This document shows positions 1-7,834 of a stretch of DNA of 10,218 bases, piece by piece. Positions within the stretch are counted from its first letter, which is position 1; each line of letters opens with the position of its first letter. Below the pieces are notes generated by a model. The model was not told where the DNA came from, did not search any database, and saw nothing but the letters and a program-made list of their open reading frames with translations. Source of the stretch: Beroe ovata (taxonomy: Eukaryota; Ctenophora; Nuda; Beroida; Beroidae); NCBI GenBank assembly GCA_946803715.1, contig CAMPET010000064.1:252708-262925 (forward strand), read 5' to 3'. Position numbers and translations under genes: made by a program.

Positions 1-14
1 ACACACACACACAG

Positions 15-1374
15 GTATGGTTTCACTACGACAAGGATCGAAGTGGATTCCTGGAGTACACTGAGTTCTCACAGTTCATGAAGGATTTGTTCCTGAAAAA
101 AGAGATCAGCGGAGGAACCAAGTTCACGCCAGCACAGGTGATGATTCCTCGCATTGTGTTGCTAAGTAACAATCACACGCGTTACTGAGTAACATTCACA
201 CGCGTTGCTATGTGACAACCACACGCGTTGTCATGCAACAATCACACGCGTTGTTATGCGACAATCAAACGCGTTACTGAGTAACATTCACAGGCGTTGT
301 CAAGCAACAATCACACGCGTTGTTATGCGACAATCACATGCGTTGCTATGCGACAATCACACGCGTTGTCATGTAACAATCACACGCGTCGTTATGCGAC
401 AATCACACGCGTTGCTATGAGACAATCACACGCGTTGTCATGCAACAATCACACGCGTTGTTATGCGACAATCACACGCGTTGTCATGCAACAATCACAC
501 GCGTTGTTATGCGACAATCACACGCGTTGCTAAGCGAGACTATTGCTCAGGTGGAAAAGTATACGAAGGAGGTAATCAATATCATGGATACATATGACGA
601 GAATAGGGACGGCCGGTTTGAGATGAATGAGCTTGCTAAAGCTCTGAAAATAGAGGAAAACTATCTGAACAAGATCATCCAGAAGAAAACTCTCAAGGAC
701 AAACATATCAAGGTATAGCTGCGCTCATGTTGCTATGGTAACCACACTTACCTCACACTCAGGAATGAGAAACATCCCCTCTAATTCACCCCACCAACTC
801 ACTTCTACTCACACTACACTACCCAGTCGGTATTCGAGCACTACAACTCTAACATAAACGACACTATAGAGGGGCCGGAGTTGAACGCATTTGTGGGCGA
901 TATTGCCCGCCACTGCGGTCTAAAACTCAGTCTCCCACTCATCAAGGCAGGAATCTCCAAAGTTAAAGTGAGGGATCTCTGTGTCTTCTTCGCATGCGAT
1001 CATTTATAATCCTCGTTATTACTAGATGATATGTTATTTTCTATTTCCTCCCCTTTTCCGCTTTTCTGCGTGTCCGATTTCATTGTTGGGTTTCCATGAC
1101 TACCATCTCAACAGTCATTACCCTGAACTACTCGGTACATGTTCCCCTTGTTTTGCGGAGTATATCCGGGATTGGACTTCATGTACCGCTATGTGTGTGT
1201 GTGTGGGCAGGCTGAGCATGAACCGTATAACATAGAGAGACGCATACCATCACCTATCACCAGGATATTGTCGGGACTGACGTCATCAACGCTGCTGCCA
1301 TGGAGACCATACTAAACCAGCCAATCATAGAGCAGCTGAGAACCAGCTTCAGTGAAGTGCAAGCAGTCAGCTAG
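15..1374 (+). CDS. Secretagogin/calbindin-like EF-hand calcium sensor, 3' part (EF3 to C-terminus)
   Basis: Four phase-0 exons: 15-137, 551-712, 827-967 and 1264-1374 (TAG stop), giving 178 residues in the window; the 5' exons with EF1-2 lie outside. Exon 1 holds a canonical EF loop (D-K-D-R-S-G-F-L-E-Y-T-E) followed by KDLFLKK, as in EF3 of secretagogin. Exon 2 holds a second canonical loop (D-E-N-R-D-G-R-F-E-M-N-E) followed by EENYL, the counterpart of QENFL after EF4. Exon 3 holds EF5, with EGPEL matching the EGPEV of secretagogin, but its loop starts with Asn instead of Asp. The last exon stands where EF6 should be and lacks the acidic ligands. Hexa-EF-hand proteins are cytosolic calcium sensors or buffers; this placement comes from remembered family motifs. 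Donors are cag|gtg, aag|gta and aaa|gtg. The acceptor at 549-550 has a weak pyrimidine tract because a minisatellite precedes it. The 1264 exon is the least certain; its partner at 2329 has the same length. Confidence 0.8.
138..550 (+). repeat. Intronic 23-bp minisatellite (about 16 copies)
   Basis: About 161-535 of this 413-base intron is a head-to-tail array with a 23-bp period, seen for example as aatcacacgcgtt recurring at 424, 447 and 470. The unit is roughly caatcacacgcgttgttatg plus cga, and it alternates between variants such as gttgctatgcga, gttgtcatgcaa and gttactgagtaa. It contains the acgcgt hexamer and an X-box-like half site. Because 23 is not a multiple of three, the open frames running through it are periodic artefacts. 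The array reaches to within about 15 bases of the acceptor at 549-550. Confidence 0.93.
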
Positions 1375-1500
1375 ATGAGGAGTTGGTGCACCAGGATATC
1401 ATGGACAGCAACTAGTCCAAGGACAGACTCGAGTTTTGAGATCATGCCACGGAGAATCAAAAACTCTGCAAGAAGTCGATGAGATAGCTCGGAAATGCCA
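1375..1500 (+). pseudogene. Decayed EF-hand fragment
   Basis: Directly after the stop of the first terminal exon, the frame starting at 1371 reads LDEELVHQDIMDSN, then a stop, then SKDRLEF, a second stop, and further residues. If the first stop codon is ignored, D-S-N-S-K-D-R-L-E-F lines up with the loop D-S-N-S-N-D-R-L-E-G of the EF-hand exon at 2113. At least two in-frame stops and no clear splice ends suggest a dead exon left over from a local duplication. The stretch is short, so chance resemblance cannot be excluded. Confidence 0.35.
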
Positions 1501-2112
1501 CCAAATTCAAATTTTACGTCAAAAATAGGCTGGGGAGGCATATTTCAACCATTCTATGGGGTAAAAAATTTCGGTCCTCCCGGCCTAATGGCTTTGGAAA
1601 TGTTTTTTCGTGATCTAACACTCAGAGATCCGACAATCGACATGGATTGGATGAAATGACGAAAAATAAATTCATCGGAAATCACGAAAATATAGTCAAA
1701 AGTGAAATTTTTGGGCTATCTCGCTTCCCTGATGTGTTGTTGAACACTTCTTTGTATGATAGGCTTGTTATTTTGTGTAAAAACCTGCCTAAGAAGATAA
1801 GTTCTTTCAATAATTATATTATTCGATATTTCAAAAAGTTTCTGTATTTCATGTTAACTTGAATTCTGGAAATAATCTTACTTATTAACCTTACTCATAA
1901 ACATTAAACGTTTTCATTACAATTATGAACACCTCATGATTTTTACCTCTCAGAGTAAACGGTCGTTTGAAAGTATATCGATGACCCCCTGCTGACCCCC
2001 TATAGGTCCTATAAACTTCCCACAATACATCACCACATGGTGTCATCTCCAACACCTGGTGTATTGACACCATTACGCTGCTATCATTCTAAAACAGCTC
2101 CCTATTGTGCAG
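1501..2112. other. Spacer between the two EF-hand terminal cassettes, no gene seen
   Basis: This AT-rich stretch has no convincing exon in any frame. An AATAAA at 1665-1670 on the plus strand lies about 290 bases after the TAG at 1372-1374 and could be the polyadenylation signal for the first terminal exon. The last bases (2100-2112, ctccctattgtgcag) form the polypyrimidine tract and acceptor of the next EF-hand exon. Confidence 0.5.
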
Positions 2113-2439
2113 TCGATCATCCAGCACTACGACTCTAACTCTAACGATCGACTGGAGGGCGTTGAGATGAGAGCATTCGTGGGTGACATTCTGAGAATAA
2201 GACCGGACATCCCGTACAACTATGAGATGATTGAGACGGCGTGCATCATCATACAGGTAACCATGGCACTAATATACTCGTTACTATGGTTACCAAGTTA
2301 CTATGGTAACAGTACTAATGACCATCAGGAATTGTGTGGAGGACAGTCAGATCTCAATGTTGACAGAATCAGACAAGTACTAACACCGAACACAAGAAAC
2401 CAGATCTACACTCAGCTAACACAACACGTGACTCCCTGA
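2113..2439 (+). CDS. Second EF5 plus terminal exon cassette of the secretagogin-like gene (alternative 3' end or partial duplicate)
   Basis: Two exons, 2113-2256 (48 codons) and 2329-2439 (36 codons plus TGA), joined across a 72-base intron. The first exon reads SIIQHYDSNSNDRLEGVEM and continues AFVGDIL, matching exon 827-967 (SVFEHYNSN, then AFVGDIA). Its loop D-S-N-S-N-D-R-L-E-G-V-E has Asp at position 1 and Glu at 12, so it should bind calcium better than the EF5 of the first cassette. The last exon again has 36 codons and starts ELCGG where the first cassette has DIVGT. Both cassettes begin in phase 0 with a TCG codon after an acceptor, so the EF4 exon (551-712) could splice to either one. 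Alternatively this is the intact end of a mostly lost tandem gene copy. The intron is a multiple of three without a stop, so its retention would add 24 residues. Confidence 0.7.
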   Translation, partial: SIIQHYDSNSNDRLEGVEMRAFVGDILRIRPDIPYNYEMIETACIIIQVTMALIYSLLWLPSYYGNSTNDHQELCGGQSDLNVDRIRQVLTPNTRNQIYTQLTQHVTP

Positions 2440-2442
2440 TGT

Positions 2443-2456
2443 GTTACCATGGTAAC
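2443..2456. promoter_or_regulatory. X-box-like palindrome GTTACCATGGTAAC
   Basis: A perfect 14-bp palindrome three bases after the TGA at 2437-2439. It fits the RFX X-box consensus (GTNRCC, spacer, RGYAAC). Two close relatives lie in the 72-base intron just upstream, at 2280-2293 and 2297-2310, and another lies at 729-742 in the intron after EF4. Binding is inferred from the motif only. Confidence 0.5.
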
Positions 2457-2897
2457 AACCACTCCCATGATATCCAGTTTTGTTCTGTAAATAATTCTGC
2501 AGCTTTGTTCTCGCTTTAGAGACAAACGTCATGCATGAACAATCCCTAAATCAGATTTTTAATTGGTAATACCTTTGTAAATTTTAAGTTCTCCAACAAT
2601 TTTTATAATACAAGTTTTATAAATGTGTGAGATAGGTTTTATAAATGTGATCTACATTTTCAAGAGATGATTGTTTGTATTTTCAAACTCTAAATAATAG
2701 AAATCATACATCAACATACTTCTGACAGAAACTTGAACTTATGCTGATAAAAGCGTGGCTGCGCGCGGCTCAATTGAAATTGAGTAGCAACACGTGCTCA
2801 AGAAAGAGACGGTAGCACTTGGCAACGTGCATCTTGTCACATGGCACTGTGTACATTGCCACGTGCACTAAATGGGAATCCTCATAACGTCGCGATG

Positions 2898-2969
2898 GTG
2901 TGTGTGTGTGTCTGTGTGTGTGTGTGTCTGTGTGTGTGTGTCTGTGTAATGTGTATGTGTGTGTGTGTG
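2898..2969. repeat. TG microsatellite
   Basis: Interrupted (TG)n with tctg and aatg breaks. The CA array at 3271-3336 on the same strand makes the pair an inverted repeat with a loop of about 300 bases. Confidence 0.95.
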
Positions 2970-3270
2970 AGTGGATGGGGGTGTCAAAGGTTGGGAAGCT
3001 TCACGGTACTGTAGTAACTACAAGTGATGTATTGTTGCAAAACATACTCAAAACTATCAATATAAGAGATACAGTTGTCCGTGTGACATAACCATGGCAA
3101 CGAGAAGTGGCATGTGAGCGCGCGCAGACCACGTCATTGGATAACGCAACGGCATGTGTTTCTGTCGATCACGTGACTTACACACGTGACAGAGAGTGTT
3201 GAGAGGTACAGCGTCCGGAAGTCAAGATCTGTGCCACTTTGCAGATCGGTACATTTCTCCGTCATTTTAA

Positions 3271-3286
3271 CACTCACACATACACT

Positions 3287-3321
<35 letters not shown>

Positions 3322-3336
3322 ACGCACACACACACA
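3271..3336. repeat. CA microsatellite
   Basis: Interrupted (CA)n with cgca and ctca variants. The open frames through it on both strands are dinucleotide artefacts. Confidence 0.95.
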
Positions 3337-3639
3337 AAATACACTTGCGTCAGTCTAAGCGAAAGTTTACATTGTCGTTGCAGTTGATATTTGGTCCTTA
3401 TCACCTCGTACTTTTTAAGGTGCTGTCCCGCTATCAGAGCGGTAACCACTTTGTGTTTCCATAGCAACAACCGATATTGAAAATGGAATTTTGTATCCGA
3501 AACTCATTGCTACTTCTGTAATGAATCTTGCTCTCGCACCAATCAAGTGGATTGAAATGAACAATAGCACTCTGCTCCTCCATAATGCACATTATGTCCC
3601 GTATTACTCTAGCTTGTCGTGCCATCACTCTCCTTCAGT

Positions 3640-3691
3640 ACACACACACACACACACAACTATACACACACACACACACACACACACACAT
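3640..3691. repeat. CA microsatellite
   Basis: (CA)n interrupted once by actat near 3659-3663. Confidence 0.95.
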
Positions 3692-3864
3692 AACCACACT
3701 CACAGTAGTAAAAGTAGTAGTGGCTCTTAGAGATGCAATTAATCACAGGACACTCTTTCTTGCTGTTTACTGCACGTTGCACGCACACACACTGTATTCC
3801 CCCCACTACGTCCTTATCTCGCAATTATTGATCGTGTTTCTCCTCTGTGTTGCTCCTCTCTCAG

Positions 3865-3979
3865 CTATGCACAGCTTCCACAGAAGGTACTGAACACTAT
3901 GTTCTAGAGTACACCCCGATTCCCAGTGTCTACACTCTACAACACAGGTAACTGAGCCCTTACCGTGTTGAGACAGTGA

Positions 3980-4024
<45 letters not shown>

Positions 4025-4100
4025 CAGTAATTCTATGTTCACTGCTGGTACTAGCTCGCTCAGCAGTGAGGTTAACCTGGAATCGTGTTCCACTGCGTAA
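3865..4100 (+). CDS. Candidate 3' exons of an unidentified protein
   Basis: Two possible exons, 3865-3947 and 4028-4100. The first follows a strong acceptor (tgctcctctctcag), ends at cacag|gtaact, and is open in only one frame: LCTASTEGTEHYVLEYTPIP, then SVYTLQH. The second follows a CA tract ending in cagcag. Joined at the split Ser codon it continues in the same frame as NSMFTAGTSSLSSEVNLESC and STA, then TAA. The tandem acceptor would allow one extra Ser. An AATAAA follows at 4217-4222. The Ser/Thr-rich tail with Tyr residues is reminiscent of a receptor cytoplasmic tail, but no family is recognised. Upstream exons were not found, so the reading is tentative. Confidence 0.35.
3982..4023. 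repeat. CA microsatellite, pure
   Basis: About 21 uninterrupted CA units ending directly at the cagcag tandem acceptor of the candidate exon at 4028. It would serve as that exon's pyrimidine-poor acceptor region, which weakens the exon call. Confidence 0.95.
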
Positions 4101-4610
4101 CATAACCGACATGTAACATATTGAGTATCAAACTCACCTGCAACCTGCTGTGTGCACAGCTCTCGTACAGCTTGCGTGTGTCTTCCCATTATCAGTCAAC
4201 ACGCGAGCCACCTGGAAATAAAAGCACAGATTAGCGAGATTGGGGTCTGGAGTAAAGGGGAGGGGGGGTGGGTATGTGCCCATGTATTGCCATATAAGGG
4301 ATGATCGGTTTCTCAGTTACAGCTAAATCGACGCAAAATAAACCACTTAAAGAAAAACAGGAAAGGGATAATGAGGATTTTGTGTCATTGAACACACACG
4401 CACACACGCACACACACGCACGCCGACAGCCACACAGGTAAGCAGTAAAGGTATCATTGCAATCAGGCATGTTACTCAGTGGCTATGTGCTCTTGATCCA
4501 GTGTAAACCAGCAGACAGAGACCCTAATAACTAGTGTTCCACATCATGACTCGGGCCGGCAGTTTTGTTTCGTGTAGTTAGTTCCGTTTGTTCGCGCTCT
4601 CGCTGCAGAT
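4101..4610. other. Spacer and presumed promoter/5' UTR of the TIPE-like gene
   Basis: Holds the AATAAA at 4217-4222, a CA-rich tract at about 4390-4432, and the region directly before the TIPE start codon. No TATA box is visible upstream of 4611. The stretch 4550-4608 is richer in G+C than its surroundings and ends in gcgctctcgctgcag, so the transcription start could lie here. A possible minus-strand exon (4211-4138) is discussed in the findings. Confidence 0.4.
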
Positions 4611-6630
4611 ATGAAGTAAGCTTTAATAACAGATTAAAGTGTAACGCTAACTGTAACATGCACTGTTAGACACAATGTAACACTGTAACACTCATTGTTA
4701 CACCCGCACACTAACTGTATCACTGTTTAGCACACGTAGTAACACACTGTAACACAATGTCCCGCACTGCAACACACGTGGTGTAATATGGATCACCATG
4801 GTGATATCCACACATGGTGTGATATGGATCACCATGGTGATATCCACACGTGGTGTGATATGGATCACCATGGTGATACCCACACATGGTGTGATATGGA
4901 TCACCATGGTGATATCCACACATGGTGTAATATGGACCACCATGGTGATATCCACACATGGTGTAATATGGATCACCATGGTGATATCCACACGTGGTGT
5001 GATATGGATCACCATGGTGATATCCACACATGGTGTGGTATGGACCACTTTAGTGAATCTCCATGTCCATGGGCAGGAGTCCCCCCGACTCGGGCCCCAT
5101 CTGAAACCCCCGAGCTGATCTGTGCTCCGCAGGGGTTTGAAACGTGTGTCGAAAGTGGCTGCCGAAGTGGAGCGCGACACGGTGAGTCTGGGCAGTTTGT
5201 CCAGCAGAGGGGAAGAGGACGGGGAGAGTGGGGACGAGGAGGGAGAGGAGGAGTTGGAACTCGACACCAAACAGAAACATTCCCTCACCATCCGAGTCCA
5301 GAAGAAGGTACTCGCGTGTGTGTGTGTGTGTGTGTGTGTGTGTNCTTCTGTAAGTGTTATATCCAAGTACACACGACTTCTGCGATAGTGTAGTTCTCAT
5401 TTGGATCTTTCCTAGGGTTTCCATTTGACACACACACCCTGGTAATGTAGTTCAAACCTTACAAGTTACAACTCAGTCTGTACACAATATGTAGCCTTCA
5501 TTATACCCAATATAGCAATATGTAAGTTACATCATACGAGAGAGAGAAAGAGTGGAGTGATACATGCTTGTCATGTGCTGACAGTGTGTCAGTACTGCTA
5601 TACTGACACACTCACTGACACACTGTGTCACTACTCTGCAACCAACTGGTTACCATGTTGATGTTACCATGGTTCCTTACCATGGAAACACACCTCCCCA
5701 ATCCACAGATTCTGGGTAAGACGTTTACCAAGACGCTGATAGGACTGATTGATGAGGATACGGGAGTGATCCTGAACTCAGTGTATCAAATGGTAAAGGA
5801 TTACACGGGTCAATCTGACAAAGCTAAGAAGGTATGACGGGTTGGTTATTGTATTTGAATCTCCATCACAATCCGACACTCGAGTATAAGTACGAGCCCC
5901 GCTTTATCACACCCATTATCACACATCACTACTCTGTTTCAGATTATCAAGTATCTGATAAGTTTCCTGATTAAAGTTGGGGTTTTCATCCGGAACGGCG
6001 TGTTTAGCGAGGCGGAGATTCAGATTTTCTCAGACTTCAAGACAAAATACCGCACTACAGCCCTTACCTTCATCAGGTAAAGTATAACCATACAGGTGTA
6101 AAGGGGAGAAGGGGGGGTGTCTGCTCTGGGAGGGGGGATGGTAGGACAATGTTACGGAAAATAACCGAAGAGGGGGGGGGTGTGGTCACCATATTGATAT
6201 GGTTACAATGGTGTTGCTATTGACAATGTTAACAGTTTCCATGAAGTGAAGTACACATTTGACAAGGAGCTGCTAGAGGGGTACTTCAAGTCAGTGTTTG
6301 ACTTGCTGAGACAGCTCATCCGACGCCATATCTCGCCCAAGGTAAGCTTAGCAGTAACAGTGAAGAAACACACTCAATCACAAGCACTCACAAACACATG
6401 ATACAGTATTACACGTGGGAACACTCACAGCACTATGGCGGACCATACAGCACCTTCTGCCCCAAAACCCCTCCCACCCGCAGAGCATGGACCGACTGGA
6501 CCTGGTGCAAGATGTGATGGGCGACGGCAAGCTACTGGAGGCCCTGTTCGATGACGAGAGCGGTTTGGACCGTCACATGAACGTCATCTGCTGCAGACTC
6601 AAAAACCTCATCGACGATGAGAAAATATAG
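4611..6630 (+). CDS. TNFAIP8L: TNFAIP8-like (TIPE family) protein, complete, six exons
   Basis: Exons 4611-4615, 5133-5307, 5709-5831, 5943-6076, 6236-6341 and 6484-6630 join to 690 bases, or 229 residues plus TAG. The TIPE homology domain runs from about residue 56: QKKILGK at the start, ILNSVYQMVKDYT at 81-93, KKIIKYLISFLIKVG at 100-114, FHEVKYTFDKELL at 147-159, RRHISPK at 175-181, and the end LIDDEKI, which corresponds to LLDEENI in TNFAIP8. In vertebrates these all-helical proteins bind or transfer phosphoinositides in a central hydrophobic cavity and act in cell survival, inflammation and migration. Residues 1-55 are longer than the usual TIPE N-terminus: a basic head (MKGLKRVSKVA) and then a highly acidic stretch (EEDGESGDEEGEEELELD). 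Exon 2 is preceded by an in-frame stop at 5116-5118 and lacks an ATG, so an upstream start exon is required. ATGAA|GTAAGC at 4611 joins in phase to form Met-Lys-Gly. The body is secure; the start exon is inferred. Confidence 0.93.
4774..5058. repeat. Intronic 36-bp minisatellite (about 7.7 copies)
   Basis: Inside TIPE intron 1 (4616-5132). The string gatcaccatgg recurs at 4791, 4827, 4863, 4899, 4971 and 5007, with gaccacc at 4935, giving an exact 36-bp period. Each unit contains a perfect palindrome atcaccatggtgat and a near-palindrome cacacatggtgtg. Because 36 is a multiple of three, long open frames appear on both strands (His-Gly-Asp and Cys-Gly-Tyr repeats). They are repeat artefacts inside a spliced-out intron. 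Confidence 0.93.
5313..5343. repeat. TG microsatellite with an unresolved base
   Basis: (GT)n just after the exon 2 donor of the TIPE gene, ending in an N at 5344. The N marks an ambiguous base in the assembly. Confidence 0.9.
5583..5630. repeat. Intronic inverted repeats (hairpins)
   Basis: In TIPE intron 2, agtgtgtcagta (5583-5594) and tactgacacact (5601-5612) form a perfect 12-bp stem with a six-base loop. The next bases (5616-5630) form a second palindrome, tgacaca-c-tgtgtca. The same tgacacac word is reused in both. Confidence 0.85.
5663..5689. promoter_or_regulatory. Paired X-box-like motifs in TIPE intron 2
   Basis: GTTACCATGGTTCC (5663-5676) and CTTACCATGGAAAC (5676-5689) stand back to back just before the exon 3 acceptor. 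They are imperfect relatives of the GTTACCATGGTAAC palindrome found elsewhere in the window. Confidence 0.35.
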
Positions 6631-6828
6631 CAGACAGCAGTGTCCGGGGTCTAGCACTCGACTTCTCATGGAGTGCACGGGGCTGTCTGAGGTCTAGCAC
6701 TCGACTTCTCTCAGTGAGGGAGTGGGGTCAAACAAGGGGGGGACCGGGGGCATCAGCGGCCTGACAGTGAATACCACGGGGGCCTGTGATACACCCACTG
6801 ATGTGGGGACGGCAGTTCTAGCGACTCT
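6631..6828. other. TIPE 3' flank with a 20-bp direct repeat
   Basis: The 20-base word ggtctagcactcgacttctc occurs at 6648-6667 and again at 6691-6710. G-rich runs follow (about 6717-6750). No AATAAA lies close to the stop; the first clear one on the plus strand is at 7688-7693, so the 3' UTR end is unknown. Confidence 0.6.
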
Positions 6829-7305
6829 GAAGGGGGGAGTCTATCTTATCTCGTGGTGGTGACTGGTATCCGCGGCGGCGGGGTGGATGGTGCAGCAATG
6901 GGACGAGATTACATCGGGCAATTATATCGAGCAGGGAGGTGGAGGATAATATATTGGTCTGTTTGGATCCAACTGAGATCCAGGATATCAGGTCAGAGTT
7001 GAGGTCGATGTTTACATCACCGGATCGCCAAGAGCCCCGTTTTTATTACATGCTTTTTATCACANGAAGGGGGGAGTCTATCTTATCTCGTGGTGGTGAC
7101 TGGTATCCGCGGCGGCAGGGGGGGGGGTGGTGCAGCAATGGGACGAGTTTACATCGGGCAATTATATCGAGTAGGGAGGTGGGAGGTGGAGGATAATATA
7201 TTGGTCTGTATAGATCCAACTGAGATCCAGGATATTAGGTCAGAGTTGAGGTCGATGTTCACCAGATCGTCAAGAGCCCCGTTTTTATTACATGCTTTTT
7301 ATCAC
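6829..7305. repeat. Tandem duplication of about 240 bp
   Basis: Copy 1 (6829-7064) and copy 2 (7066-7305) both run from gaaggggggagtctatctta to gctttttatcaca. They differ by scattered substitutions and small G-run and ggtggga length changes. A single N (7065) sits exactly on the junction. Open frames inside (for example DPTEIQDIRSELRSMF) occur in both copies but differ in their flanks and are not supported as genes. Confidence 0.92.
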
Positions 7306-7834
7306 AGGGTGATTTAACTTAAATCTTATATTTTAACATATATTTTGGTCCGGATCCCTTTCACCATGTAGTTGTACCACACTGGACAATGGACACTCTA
7401 TTTTCACCAATATATTGACCAATGTAGTGAGTTTAGTTTACCATGCTATCGGTATCAAACCAATGTGATAGTTTGAGTTTGGATATTCCCCCTCAGTTTA
7501 GTTAGAGATTTGGTCATTTCGGTAGCTCTATGAATTCGTTATAAATTTCATTACATTAGCGCGTGCACACTGATTCCCTGGTCAAGTAGCTTCAAACTTG
7601 AAAAGTTGGGAGGAGTATTAAAAACTATAGTCTTATGAAAGCCGCATGTATTATACTCGGCGAATTCATTCTCAAATAATATTAACAAATAAAAATACAA
7701 ATAATGTGTTTCACTTTGTCAAACTCAATGTCTGAATGAGCAGTAAATGGTGCACCAGATTTTATAAGCAGCTGGTATGTAGCTGCCTACTGCATGTATG
7801 CACACACTGTCACACGTGCACCCACACGCAAGTC
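7306..7834. other. Spacer between convergent genes
   Basis: AT-rich, with no exon-like signal. It holds AATAAA on the plus strand at 7688-7693. A direct repeat, ctggtatgtagctgc, occurs at 7772-7786 and again at 7839-7853, the second copy overlapping the end of the minus-strand gene. Confidence 0.5.

Larger units (their letters stand above)
2457..3864. other. Spacer: AT-rich, then microsatellites and E-box cluster, no supported gene
   Basis: From 2457 to about 2760 the DNA is AT-rich without exon-like signals. A perfect hairpin ctcaatt-ga-aattgag lies at 2769-2784. TG repeats fill 2898-2969, CA repeats fill 3271-3336, and further CA arrays fill 3640-3691. Between them, at 3169-3190, stand two CACGTGAC E-box-type sites, with a third CACGTG nearer 2860, which could be promoter elements. 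X-box-like sites occur at 3088-3101 and 3455-3468. A short ATG frame at 3483 (MEFCIRNSLLLL) could be the start of a signal peptide, but its splicing to later exons could not be worked out. Confidence 0.5.

Noticed and set aside
205-533. Repeated open frames rich in HTRCHATITRV-type units
   Set aside because: Produced by the 23-bp intronic array, between two well-supported splice sites.
161-535. CRISPR-like array at 161-535 or 4774-5058
   Set aside because: The units are contiguous tandem repeats without unique spacers, and the window is eukaryotic.
1026-1235. 69-codon frame within the intron after the first EF5 exon
   Set aside because: Lies between a good donor (968) and the terminal exon (1264); hydrophobic composition comes from a pyrimidine-rich intron.
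1647-1862. 71-codon AT-rich frame
   Set aside because: AT-rich spacer, no motif, no splice sites; chance expectation.
3134-3470. Short proteins with Cys-Val or His-Thr runs
   Set aside because: Translations of CA/TG microsatellites; no splice context or domain.
4698-5372. Long open frames on both strands across 4700-5390 with His-Gly-Asp or Cys-Gly-Tyr repeats
   Set aside because: They exist because the 36-bp minisatellite is a multiple of three. The region is the first intron of the TIPE gene.
6939-7317. Open frames containing DPTEIQDIRSELRSMF in both copies of the duplication
   Set aside because: The frames open and close differently in the two copies, rely on an N and on non-matching flanks, and match nothing known.
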